A stretch of DNA of 64,000 nt from Corynespora cassiicola (taxonomy: Eukaryota; Ascomycota; Dothideomycetes; Pleosporales; Corynesporascaceae): contig JAEUWY010000020.1 in assembly GCA_022059125.1 (NCBI GenBank), forward strand, positions 558,001-622,000, read 5' to 3'. The notes under the pieces were generated by a model, which saw only the letters and a program-made list of their open reading frames with translations, was not told the origin of the DNA and ran no database searches. How positions within the stretch are numbered: position 1 is the first letter of the stretch; each line of letters opens with the position of its first letter. This document shows positions 46,697 through 58,561 of this stretch, piece by piece. The position numbers and the translations under genes were made by a program.

Positions 46697-46766
46697 TCAC
46701 TTTCGGAGTGAGCCCTTCATTATCGTTATACTCTACAGTAAGCCTGTAGGTAGTGACCGAAAGTGA
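46697..46766. repeat. 10-bp perfect inverted repeat with 50-bp loop
   Basis: TCACTTTCGG at 46697-46706 is matched by CCGAAAGTGA at 46757-46766. It could be a pair of binding sites for one factor or a hairpin; no adjacent gene is known. Confidence 0.6.
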
Positions 46767-47786
46767 TGATCAAAGTAGGGTGTAGCGTACGTGCGACCCA
46801 CGAAAAAGCCAGTACTTTTGACAGAATCCATATATCATGAAGATATTACCACTTCAAAAAGTAACAAATAGCGGGATACCGGCGAGATATGTCGAATAGA
46901 GGCCGAGAGAGAAGGAGGGCCAGATGTTGGATTCAAAGCGGAAACCCATGCATCCCTTCCTTACACTGTAACCGTGCTCGAGACGATCTCCATCTTCCGA
47001 GTATACCAAGATCGACAGGATGGCGTACGACTGTTACATCCAAGAGCCAGACTTTGGCAGACTTGTGGGACGACCGTATTCGCTCTACGCATCTCATAGC
47101 CAAGCAAACACTTTCGGATATCGTTCTCGAGCCTTATTCCGATTCGTGACGAGCGGGGTCAAATGCGAAGGTCCAGCCCATAATCTCCACACCACAGACA
47201 TATCGTCGCAGTATCGTCGCAGTCGAAAAGCCCAGCATTCGTGCATCCGCCCCAACCCTCTAGCAGATGAGAAACCCTTGTTCCATCGTCTCATGAACCC
47301 ACATGCCCCAGATCACACAACAAAATCAATTCAAACTCCCTTCTCTTTCGTCCGCTGGCTTTGTTTGATACTGATCCAACCATCCAAATCTGCGGTACGC
47401 CCCACCCACCGCCTGATCAAGCCTTCACAAGCGGCCCCCAAATCAATCCCAACACGCACCTCCCCCATCAGCAACAAGCCAATGAACCCCCAAAAACGAT
47501 CTCATCCATGTGACTACCCAAAGAGAAAAAAAACCCGCGGGGTTGGGAAACAAATGAGCTCTTTTCCGAGCCGAGCAATATGTTGGGACGAGAAGGTTTA
47601 CACGCGCCGGGACAGCTGCGGGGAACACGAAGCGTCACATGCGGGGAAGATGAAAATTTTGTTGAGAGGAGACGATGAAAGAAGCGAGGAATTGAATCAA
47701 TTGAATTTGAAAATGATGATTGCTGGACTCTAAGGTGTTGGGGTGGTTTTATCATGGGGGGAGGGAGGTGAGGTGGGTGGGGGGAG

Positions 47787-47984
47787 CTAGTAGCACAGCG
47801 GCTGCGAATGGTAGAGCGTGCCGAGCACGCAGTACGAGAGGGAAAGGACGGAAGATATGACGATGAGATCTTGGAAGTAGAGGAGCAGGAATATGAAGGC
47901 TATTGAGACGGGTACGAGCTTATCGGTGAGGGCGTGGTAGCCCGTCACGATGGTGACTTCTATTCGCTGCTTCTGGGAGAACAT
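47787..47984 (-). CDS. Putative small two-helix membrane protein
   Basis: A 65-residue frame on the minus strand from the ATG at 47984 (MFSQKQRIEVTIVTGYHALT). It has two hydrophobic segments, LVPVSIAFIFLLLYFQDLIV (about 23-42) and a second at about 43-58, and ends YHSQPLCY. The charge and hydrophobicity pattern is that of a small membrane protein rather than of random GC-rich sequence. I do not recognise a family. Upstream (higher coordinates, 47985-48130) the frame remains open for some codons from non-ATG positions. A real gene is possible but unproven. Confidence 0.35.
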   Translation of the reverse strand: MFSQKQRIEVTIVTGYHALTDKLVPVSIAFIFLLLYFQDLIVISSVLSLSYCVLGTLYHSQPLCY

Positions 47985-50900
47985 TGTGGGTTGGGGAGGT
48001 GGATGATCGGAGGGATTGAGATGAACGAAACGAACGAAATAAACGAAAGCGAAGAGTTGAACGAGATTGGGAAATATAAGGGAATACATCAAGATTACCC
48101 CTCTGTATATGCAAACTTTGTTGCGGTGGTGCTTACGGTGCTTACGGTTGTGCGACGCGTTCGCATCCGTTGTTGGCAGGCTCGTTCTCGTTCTCGCACT
48201 CGGGTTTGTCGCGGTTGGGCTCGGCGAACATAAGCTACCTGAACGTGAGCGTGTACTCTGCTATCTTATCGAATATTGGTCGTCTGATGTGCCTCCACTA
48301 GTGATAGTCTTTGTATTTTCCAGCATCTTGAGCATCCGGTGGATCCTGTTCTAGTTCCAAGTTGCTGGACCAAATTGACAGGGAGCCAGGCTTGGTGCGA
48401 CGTCGGATTCTGTATTAATCAATGTACAGATGGGTTCCATTCTTGGAGACGTTGCCTAGGAGATCCGGAATAAGGAATCTGCTTGCTGCATTACCCGATA
48501 TAGCCGCGTGGTTCCGGAAACCCAAATAACAAGAGACATGCTCATGAGAACAAGGCCTAAAGTCGACAGAACCGCACATGAAGTACTTTTCGTCTTCAGG
48601 TTGCTGTCGGGCGACACCACCATTCGTTCAAGAACTGTATCTGCAGGTAGGCTCAGTACTAGATGGTTTATCGGTAACTGTGCTGTCGGTGCCATTTTGT
48701 CGTGATTGTTGCTATCCTACAAGTACCTCCGAGTATCCACATCACCTTCTTAGTCGACAGTGATCCCATCATGCCAGATGCCCCAAGGGAACTGAATGTG
48801 TTCAAGGATAAAACCCAAGAAATATTAATGGGTAGATGGCGTGATCGTCGTGAATCCGGGTTGCATGATAGCTGTGTCGGTGTGTTAGTTCTGGCAGTGG
48901 ATGTCAATAGCCTTTCTTGTTTGCCCCCATCCTTCACTAAAGATCGAAGGGAGTTTCATACTCCCTCAGCCCCAGCCCTCACCTTGGAAGAACTTTCCAC
49001 AACCTTCCATATTGCCCGAGAAAAGGGTAAGCGCGACACCATCATGCGAGACATTCCCATCTGAGACCCGTGTCACACTCCACCAACACGACATACCCAC
49101 CCCCCCTCAGACCCAACACTGACCCTCCATCCACACCAAACCCTCGCACCAGCAAAAACCCCCAACCCAAAACAACACACAAACAGACAGGAAAGTAACA
49201 TCCACATACCTTCAAGCATCCCAACCCCCACCAGCCCCATAAACCCACCCCAAGACTCCCGCCACCACCAACCCTCAGGCACCCACCCACCAATGCCCAC
49301 CCACCGCCACAGCCAACCCACCGCAGCGCCACACCCCCCCCTCAACCGAGCAAGAACCCCCTCCCCTCACAAAAGGAAAACGCGACGAAGCACCCTCCCG
49401 CTATATATACTCCCCCCACTCCCCCCCAACGCAAGCCCAAACCCTTCGAAACCTCGTCCCCAGCCAAGTCCCCAGCACAGCCCCCGAACCTAACCTCCAA
49501 ACGCTCCACCCGGCCCAAAAAAATTCGCGCAAAACGGCCAAGTTAGTTGACAGGCTGGCTCCACACCGGTGAAGGAGGAGCATAGTACATGTCACTTTTT
49601 TCCCCCCCTCACTGATAAGGGCTGGGGAAACCTAGGTAAGAAGGGGGTGCATGAATGCAGGAACCAACGGCGCGGAGGGTGATCAGATCGACGGGTTTGG
49701 TGGAGTAGGTACGGGAGGCGGGAGCGTAGGGGGAGGCGGATGTTGGGGTTGGGGTAACTTTGTATGGGGGAACGTTTTTGCTAGTGTGGATATGGTTTTT
49801 GGGGGAGCATGTGATGCACCGCCGTTGTGGGTAGACTTTTTTGTGAGAAGCAAGGTTGCTAGGTCATTGAATCGGCGGTGCCCAAAAAAAACAGTATGCA
49901 TTGGGGTTGGTATCAATATTGAATTTTCGAGTTGCTCTATGGCTTCTAGGATGCGTCTTGTCGCGATTGATGGCACCTGAAAAACAAAGGAAAAAGTGCA
50001 CCTACCTGGCTCTTTGCATGCCATTCAGGCGACTACAAACTAAATTCCAAATCGGTCGAGTGCTTTTTTTCTCCTAGAAACCTCAGGCGTCGCCGGCCTC
50101 ACCACCAGACCAAGCATTCTTGGAAGTGGGGAGAGCGTCTCACAGGCTCCAAGATCTACTGGTACGCCTTGTCGCAAGTTGTACCGACAACCATTATCGA
50201 CAGCGGTCCTGGCGTGCACAGCCTCCCCCAGATGCACAAGCGAAAATCCGGGGTAAATTCAATGCAATTCACTGCCGTTCAATGCAGGTATAAAGTTGAG
50301 CAAAAAAAGGTCTGGCAGAATCTGGCGCAATCTCGCGGGCACTTTGGGTCGCGAAATTTGCAGGCGCGAAAGAGGGCTACGTGTTGCTCGAGGACAGGCG
50401 GTCTGAATGGCGCCTAAAGAGGCAAGCCATCACGTACAGTGCGCGGGATTTGCGACGTTCCGAAAAGATTTCGAGCGTCATCCGATAGATTGCCGCGCCA
50501 TCGGCAGGTCGATTTGGGAAGGTCAAGATCGATGAACCCGACTTTGGGCGAAATGGCGGATTGGCGCGCTCCATCTGCCCGTCGGAACATCCGGGGTGGA
50601 ACGGAGCACCGTGGGATATTTTTGCCTCTGCGTTACTTTTCGATGAGGCATTTTTGAAACTTTTTAAAATCGCCAAGCTGGCTCGCATCTGTCCGTCCGG
50701 CTGACGACGTTAGAAAAAAATTGCCAAACCTGCCAAGTACGTCGGGACGGGGTTCATCGATACATGCTGCGCGCAAGGGCAAAGACGAAGCCGAGAGGTG
50801 GGTTGTAAACGCCTATGTTGCTTTCCTACGTTTGGCACACCGCTAAGCTTTCAGGGTCTGGACAGCGCGAGGCGCCGTGTAAAACGTGTGGAGAGGTCGA

Positions 50901-53900
50901 GGGACGGTGGTGTATGGCGCCAAGCGTGTGCTGTAACACCATGTGCAGAGCGAATGCTTCGAGGAACTTGGCGCATTTCCAGCCCACTGTGCCTGGCAGT
51001 ACGTCGTTGCATGGTCCTGCATGTTAGAAAAATTCAACTACCGGCTGCAGTATACGTTTTCTGGAAGGATTCCACAGATGATCGACAAATGCTCCGGACA
51101 CAACTGAGACTGTGCCTGACAGAAGATCCGCCACGTCGGCTTGATGGCATGGCATTGAAACATGACAGAGTGGCAATCCAAACAACAGCAAGGCCCCCAG
51201 GTCATTTGATGGAAAAAAAGGCTGGTTGGGCATCGTAGGGTCGAGGTTGCAGATGGAGGACGACACTGACAAATGGCCCCGGACGTGCGGTGAAACCCCA
51301 ATAAGCCTCACGTTCATGTGGAAACGGTCGTCACGCTGCGCTGAAGGAATCCAGGTGGCTGGATGAGAAATCGAAAGGCTCGAAATAGGTCGGAAGGGAA
51401 GCACTGAGGTATTTCCAAACGGTTGACGACTTGGCCTCCATGTCGAAGCGGTGAATGCGGAGGCCCGCAATATGTCGCCAATGCTTCCCCAGAGGTTCCT
51501 GGCCAGGCAAGTGACCCTTCGACACCATCACCAAGCACTATGCGGTTCCGAAGCCTCGGGCTTTAGTCGACGTGGAAAACCTGCGACACGGCGCCAAATG
51601 CGCGCAAAAATTAGAAACTGAGCATGCGGAAGAAGAAGTCTGGTTCGACAAATTTGTTGAAGGAGCCGGGGAGCATTTGCGTTGGGACGGACTGGACTGT
51701 CAGGAGCGAGAACAAGCACTTTTTGCCTTGGGTGTCCTTGGGGGGGGAAAAAAGGGTCGCTACCAAAAATTTCCCAAGACATTGGACCAAGACAGCGATA
51801 AGGGGCGCCTTGGATCTCACAAGACAACGACTGGAAAAACAGCGACGGCCGGGAAATGAGCTGATGACAAGAACTGGACACGTGTGATGCTTAGGACACA
51901 TCAAAAGCTTGCCGTTAATGGGGTTGGTAAGATGGAAAAGCTTGGAAATTGTTCATCGTCATCAAAAGGACGTTGGGGTTAGGGGTATAGGGCTGATTGG
52001 GGAAAGTATGATAATCTGTGGATGTTATTGCCAATAGTCACCCCCAAGGTGGCCCCACGAACACGCTCGCTCGCTCGCTCGCTCGCCGTCGCGTTTGTTT
52101 GTTGTGATGCTGGAAATGACGAGATGGGTACGGTAATACGACCTCCCCACCGCGGTGCGTCATATGGGATGAAAGCAGCAAAGGGCTCCGCTGTCGCAAT
52201 TGCGTGGGCTTGTCCTGGAATAGATAATTGCGCGCTCGCGACTCGCTGGTCGGCCGAGGATAGGCGCTGTACACGACCATTTCGCTAGACGCCTCATCTC
52301 GGCTTGTGCTCGGATTCCCGCATTCGGAGCCCACAGGCTCGGAGATGAGCAACCGAGGTGCGCGAGGCGAGGCCGTCGGCACGGGGGCGTGAAAACTTGC
52401 ACGACGACGGTGGAGGCTCTGAGGAAGGTCGTCGGAACGCGATGCAGTGGGACAGGCAAGGGGAATGGGGCCCTCCCGCAGGCAGCGCGCTGGGCTGCAG
52501 GTGCAGAAGGCGACCGTTTGGGGCACCTGGGCACACACACACACACCACACCATACACCACACACGAGTCGTCGCTTATCGAGGGTGCAGCAGCCAACCA
52601 CCGATCGCCCGCCCCGTGCCCCCAAAAGAGCAAGAAAAACCAAGCTTTGCCGAAGCTGCATCCCAGTCGCGTTGCATCGCTCCCCCCCAGAGCTCTAGTA
52701 GCCAGGCACGCCATTGGCCGCCACGGCGGGTTCGTGTTTGTGATAGGTTGCTGTCACGGCACCCACACACCCCGGAAAGATGTTCGGGCGCCGTCTGCTG
52801 GTAGCCGATGACTGATTATTATTATCACGGCCGACCAAACCAGACCAGACTGGACCGCAGGGCCATGTGGGCAGTCAGCCAACGGCCGCCAACACGCGCG
52901 CGGCGCTCGAGCTGACGGGCGCGCTCCGCCGACAGGAAAACGCTCCATGGCCCATGGTCCAGGCAGCACGCGGGCGGGCTGACCGATGGGCAGGGCGCTG
53001 TGAGGGCAGCAGGCATAGCAGCAGGCATGCGAGCGTGTAGGCAGATCCCCGCAAGCCGTCGATGTCATGATTCGGCAGCATAGTGAAACCGGCGGCAGGT
53101 GATTGGGAGATCAGGAGTACATAAGCAACAGCTAAGGCATCTGGGGCCTGGCACGAGTCCTGATTGATGTGCGCCATCCGAGCGTCGTCTGGCGCGGCAG
53201 GCCGCCCGTGAACGAATGGGCCCTGGCGTGCATAAAACTCTGCATGGAGCTTCCAGAGGTGCAGGCTGTGGGGGTCCCAAGAGGCCCAACAGCGCAGCCT
53301 GTCCAAGAGGCGCCATCAGGACCAGCAGCCATCTGGCTATCTCTAGACGTGCCTCGAATGGCGGCGGGCGAATTGGGGAAGCTGAGGCTAAAGCCGGGAG
53401 AGGGCGACGGCGCAGCGCTCTCATTTCTCGCCCATTGACGTGCATGCAAATCCCCCGCGCTGCCGTTGTAGCAGCTGGGCTTGGCGGTGGAGCGGCGAGC
53501 AGTGGGTGAGCAATGAGCACTGAGCAGGCCCGGAGAAAGGCTGCGAGGACGTTGACGTCGTGCGGGCAAGGGTAGAGGTAGGTTCACCGAGGCGCGCTCG
53601 CACATTTTTTGCCTGCAGCGACCTCCACGCGAATCATGGAGGCCCCGTGCTGGGGGTGGGTAAAGGCCGGCACATGGTGAGGCAGACTCTGGTTTGACGT
53701 CCAGCCTCCCAGCGGGCGCCGTGGCCAGATGGCGAAAAATGCAGCAGGGAAGACCAGGAAAAAAAAACGTTTTTTTTGCTCGTCTGCACGCACACGGCGC
53801 TCGCGGCGAGGCGGACAGCGCTCAGGCTGAAGCTTCCGAAGTTTCACGCAGCCGTGACGATTCGAAATATGGTTCGTGACCCTGGCTTGGAATGTTTGCA

Positions 53901-55531
53901 CCTGGCGCTGCTCACTGGGGACGGCCAAGAGGCAGGCATAAAAAAATCGCGCTCTTGACCTCATGTATCGAGCTTGTCCCGGCGAGGCCGGGTCCGCGCG
54001 CGAGAGGCTCAAAGGAATGGCGCATGGAGCAGCAGACCCCGGCAGCTCACCGCTGGAAGTGGCTCCAGAAAATTCGACGTAAATTCGCGCAGTGGAGGGC
54101 GCGAACTGCGTCTTTTAAGAGATTTTTGCGAGCGTGATGCCGACTGAAGCGGCGGGGCTGCCTTGGGGGGGCGTGGGAGCGGCTAGCTGGGCAGCCGCCA
54201 TTCAGCGCCGGCGGGAAAGGCCGTAGGGGCGCTCGGGGGGACGATTGGAGGTTTCAGCAGCGGCAGCGTCGTAGGCCGCGAGGTCGCCCTGGACAGGCGG
54301 CGCTGGAGGGCTGGCGAGGGCCTGCAGCCGGGCGGGCTCTCGAGGCGGGCGTGGTTGGGGGAGGCAGGGAAGCTAGGGGACGGGCAGCGAAGGACAGGGA
54401 AGGGCAGGCAAGAGGAGGCCCACCGCAGGCCCGCCTGGCGCCCTCCTTGGCGCGCACGGGCCGGCTGGAGCTTCGCAGAGCTACCCTGGCCGCTGCTGGG
54501 TGGGCCATAGCAACGGCTAGCCACCGCGAACCCTGTCGCGCGCGCTGGAGAGGGCACACGACGGCGGTTTGGAGCAGCGACATGCCACAGCCAAGCCGTG
54601 TGGACGCGGGCACAATCTGGGGATCTCGAGGTGCAATTGATTCAACTCGGTTTCGGCCTTTGGCGTCAGGCAGCGTGGCGGCGGGCGGAATGGGAGCGCT
54701 GCAGAGATTGCGGCCTAGGACGGCCCAGAGCAGACATTTTCCTGGCCGATCGTCGAGGCGCGGGATTCGGGGAAAAGCTGCACCAGATAGGACATACCCT
54801 ACCTGGCAACCTACCCACGTTGTTGGCCGCGCTGTAAGTGGCCGGTCCAGGGCTGCCGCTCGCTGAGGCCGCAGAGTCCTTCTGGCGCTAGTGCCACGCC
54901 TTGTGCACGCCGAAGTTGCTTCTTAAAGAGCTCGCGTCCCTCCAGCCGGAGCAGCAGAGAGTTGCCCTCATCGACCTCATCTCGCGCTCCCTCTTCCTCA
55001 CCCCCTCCCAGTGCTCCCTCGACGGCGAGACAGACTCAATTGCGCTACGCGGCTGGGTCTGCGTTCTCAATTGGCCTCCGTAGGTATGTCGCCGCCCTCT
55101 CGCTGCCCTCCACCCCCCCTCCCCCCCCACGGGCGGGCAGAGCGCGAAGACAAAAAGCCAGGGCCACCGCATATGCTTAGCAGTCTGCGCTGCGCTGCCA
55201 TGCGCTGCCTCCGTTTTTTGCTCTTGCTCTGCCCAGAAATGCCCAGCGCGCCCGGCCGGCCCTGCAAAAGTCTTGCTGGCCTGCCTCTCCCATGGTCCAA
55301 GGGCCAGCCCGCCGACCGACGGCCGCGCTTGGACCAACCCGACCCATCGAAATTACCACAACAATTCCCTCGTTCGCCGCTCACCATTTTTCTGCCAGAC
55401 CTTAATTCTCGCACCCGCCCTGATAAAGAGCGCGACCGCCGCCTCTTATCCCGCCCCTCATCCCACCTCGTCCATACTGTAGAGCCGACAACCACAGCTA
55501 CCCAGCTCTCCCCAACGCTACTACAGTCGCC
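47985..55531. other. About 7.5 kb gene-poor region upstream of PMA1
   Basis: No gene is convincingly supported. It holds plausible but unrecognised short frames at 48456-49064 (both strands), an extremely C-rich plus strand at 49075-49510 with a TATATATA at 49403-49410, and GC-rich DNA from 52000 to 55300 with open frames overlapping on both strands. It also has a (GCTC)n run at 52064-52086 and a CA-rich tract at 52531-52566. The final 170 bp before the PMA1 ATG are pyrimidine-rich. It probably includes the PMA1 regulatory region and perhaps non-coding transcripts. Confidence 0.4.
52064..52086. repeat. (GCTC)n microsatellite
   Basis: About five and a half GCTC/CGCT units in an uninterrupted run. 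Confidence 0.8.
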
Positions 55532-58500
55532 ATGGCCGAGGTAAGCAGCGCCCATGCGCAGTTCGCCCGCGACCAAGCTAATCCCGGCCAGAACACTGGC
55601 GCCGTGCCGCCAAACCACCTTGGCACAAACGTTCCCAGTGGACATCTCGTGAGCATTACCTCACCCTCTCGTATCCCCACCCGTACTGACCCCGTGCTGC
55701 CTCAGGACGAGAAGAAGGAGTATGGCGAGAAGACCGACCTCCCCCCCAAGAGGCCCGTCGAGGAAGATGAGGAGGAAGATGAGGACATCGATGCTCTGAT
55801 TGAGGAGCTCGAATCCCAGGATGCCGCCGTCGACTATGAGGAGGAGGAGGTCGCGCAGCCTGGTGGTGCCCGTGTTGTCCCCGAGGAGCTTCTCCAGACC
55901 GACACTCGCATTGGTCTTACCGCCAGCGAGGTCCAGTCCCGTCGCAAGAAGTTCGGTCTCAACCAGATGAAGGGTGAGTTTTTTCTCCCCCCCAAAAATT
56001 GCTTTTGCCATGATCGCAATGCTAACGATGCGCAGAGGAGAAGGAGAACTTGGTCCTCAAGTTCCTCATGTTCTTCGTCGGTCCTATCCAGTTCGTCATG
56101 GAGGCTGCTGCCGTTTTGGCCGCTGGTCTTGAGGATTGGGTTGACTTTGGTGTCATTTGCGGTCTGCTCTTGCTCAACGCCTGTGTCGGTTTCATCCAGG
56201 AATTCCAGGCCGGTTCCATCGTCGAGGAGTTGAAGAAGACTCTTGCTCTCAAGGCCACCGTCCTCCGTGACGGTGCTCTTACCGAAATCGAGGCTCCCGA
56301 GGTCGTTCCCGGTGATATCCTTCAGGTTGAGGATGGTTCCATCATCCCCGCCGATGGTCGCATCGTCACCGAGGACGCTTTCCTTCAGGTCGATCAGTCC
56401 GCCATCACTGGCGAGTCCCTCGCTGTCGACAAGCACAAGGGCGACACCTGCTACGCCTCCTCCGCCGTCAAGCGTGGTGAGGCCTTCATCGTCATCACTG
56501 CCACCGGTGACTCCACCTTCGTCGGTCGCGCTGCCTCTCTCGTCGCCAGCGCCTCCGCCGGAACTGGTCACTTCACTGAGGTTCTCAACGGTATCGGTAC
56601 CATTCTCTTGGTTCTCGTCATCGTCACCCTCTTGGTCGTCTGGGTTTCCTCCTTCTACCGCTCCAACGGCATCGTCCACATCCTCGAGTTCACCCTTGCC
56701 ATCACCATCGTCGGTGTCCCCGTCGGTCTTCCCGCTGTCGTCACCACCACCATGGCTGTCGGTGCCGCCTACCTCGCCAAGAAGCAGGCCATCGTTCAGA
56801 AGCTCTCCGCCATTGAGTCCCTTGCTGGTGTCGAGATTCTCTGCTCTGACAAGACCGGTACTTTGACCAAGAACAAGCTCTCTCTTGCCGAGCCCTACAC
56901 TGTCGCCGGTGTCGAGCCCGAGGACCTCATGCTTACTGCCTGCTTGGCCGCTTCCCGCAAGAAGAAGGGTATTGATGCCATCGACAAGGCTTTCCTCAAG
57001 TCGCTCAAGTTCTACCCCCGCGCTAAGGCCGTCCTCTCCAAGTACAAGGTCCTTGACTTCCAGCCTTTCGACCCCGTCTCCAAGAAGGTCACTGCCATCG
57101 TCGAGTCTCCCCAGGGCGAGCGCATCATCTGCGTCAAGGGTGCCCCTCTTTTCGTCCTGAAGACCGTCGAGGAGGACCACCCCATCCCCGAGGCCATCGA
57201 TGAGGCCTACAAGAACAAGGTTGCTGAGTTCGCTACCCGTGGTTTCCGTTCGCTCGGTGTTGCTCGCAAGCGTGGCAACGACTCTTGGGAGATCCTCGGT
57301 ATCATGCCTTGCTCTGACCCTCCCCGTCACGACACCTACCGCACTATCAACGAGGCTAAGACTCTTGGACTGTCCATCAAGATGTTGACTGGTGATGCCG
57401 TCGGTATCGCTCGTGAGACTTCCCGCCAGCTCGGTCTTGGTACCAACGTCTACAACGCTGAGCGCCTTGGTCTTGGTGGTGGCGGTGAGATGCCCGGTTC
57501 TGAGGTCTACGATTTCGTCGAGGCTGCCGATGGTTTCGCCGAGGTCTTCCCCCAGCACAAGTACAACGTCGTCGAGATTCTTCAGCAGCGTGGCTACCTC
57601 GTTGCCATGACTGGTGACGGTGTCAACGACGCTCCCTCGCTCAAGAAGGCCGACACTGGTATTGCCGTCGAGGGTGCTTCCGATGCTGCCCGTTCTGCTG
57701 CTGATATCGTCTTCCTTGCCCCCGGTCTCTCTGCCATCATCGACGCCCTCAAGACCTCCCGCCAGATTTTCCACCGCATGTACGCCTACGTTGTCTACCG
57801 TATCGCCCTGTCTCTCCATCTTGAGATCTTCTTGGGTCTGTGGATCGCCATCTTGAACACCTCGCTCAACCTCCAGTTGGTTGTCTTCATCGCCATCTTC
57901 GCTGATGTTGCCACCCTTGCCATCGCCTACGACAACGCTCCCTTCAGCAAGACCCCCGTCAAGTGGAACCTGCCCAAGCTTTGGGGTATGTCCGTCCTCC
58001 TTGGTGTTGTCCTTGCCGTCGGTACCTGGATCACCCTCACCACCATGTTCCCCTACCAGGATCTCCCCAACGCCGCTGGCCAGGGTGTCTCCGGTGGTAT
58101 CGTCCAGAACTTTGGTGTTCGTGACGAGGTTCTGTTCCTTGAGATCTCGCTCACTGAGAACTGGCTCATCTTCATCACTCGTGCCAACGGTCCTTTCTGG
58201 TCTTCCATCCCCTCGTGGCAGCTGACTGGTGCCATTCTCGTTGTCGACATCATCGCCACCTTCTTCTGTTTGTTCGGTTGGTTCGTCGGTGGACAGACCT
58301 CCATTGTCGCCGTCGTCCGTATCTGGATCTTCTCCTTCGGTGTCTTCTGCGTTATGGGCGGTGTCTACTACCTCCTCCAGGGTAGCCAGGGCTTCGACAA
58401 CCTCATGCACGGAAAGTCCCCCAAGAAGGACCAGAAGCAGAGGTCCCTCGAAGACTTCGGTAAGTTTTGCATCCATTCAGTCACCATCTAGTTCACTGCT

Positions 58501-58561
58501 AACTTCATCCCTAGTTGTCTCGTTACAGCGTGTCTCCACCCAGCACGAGAAGAGCGCATAG
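55532..58561 (+). CDS. PMA1: Plasma-membrane H+-ATPase (P3A-type)
   Basis: Preferred model has five exons: 55532-55540 (ATG GCC GAG), 55592-55648, 55706-55973, 56036-58459 and 58515-58561, giving 934 residues. Two early introns (51 and 57 nt) have good donors (GTAAGC, GTGAGC), branch sites (GCTAAT, TACTGAC) and acceptors, but are stop-free multiples of three, so a longer N-terminus from retention is possible. The acidic N-terminus contains [20 protein letters not shown]-type motifs: TGES, PVGLPAV in helix 4, phosphorylation site [11 protein letters not shown] (Asp383), KGAP nucleotide-binding loop and TGDGVNDAP. The tail [18 protein letters not shown] matches the autoinhibitory C-terminus, with the Ser-Thr pair (about 927-928) corresponding to the glucose-regulated sites of yeast Pma1. 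The pump exports protons and powers nutrient symport. Codon use is strongly biased (C-ending codons), fitting very high expression. Confidence 0.97.

Larger units (their letters stand above)
44347..47786. other. Gene-poor region with microsatellite cluster
   Basis: No recognised gene in about 3.4 kb. The first 700 bp are the GH17-But2 3' flank, containing a CCTAGGTACCTAG palindrome (44539-44551). Then come dense microsatellites (45060-45490), a G-rich stretch (45500-45800), ordinary sequence and a short inverted repeat (46697-46766). A 237-codon frame at 47020-47733 is not supported by any motif. Confidence 0.4.

Noticed and set aside
47020..47733. 237-codon frame
   Set aside because: No recognisable motif or hydrophobic pattern, and base composition typical of intergenic DNA; could be real, but nothing supports it.
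48456..49064. Competing short frames on both strands, one with a single hydrophobic helix
   Set aside because: Neither strand gives a continuous spliced product with a recognised domain.
52038..52714. Long minus-strand frames (207 and 184 codons) upstream of PMA1
   Set aside because: They overlap plus-strand frames of similar size in GC-rich repeat-containing DNA, with no domain visible.
55834..58476. 880-codon open frame antisense to PMA1
   Set aside because: It mirrors the PMA1 exon. PMA1's codon bias avoids TTA, CTA and TCA, which would be stops on the other strand, so the antisense frame stays open. Its translation is Asp/Gly/Leu-rich without domains.
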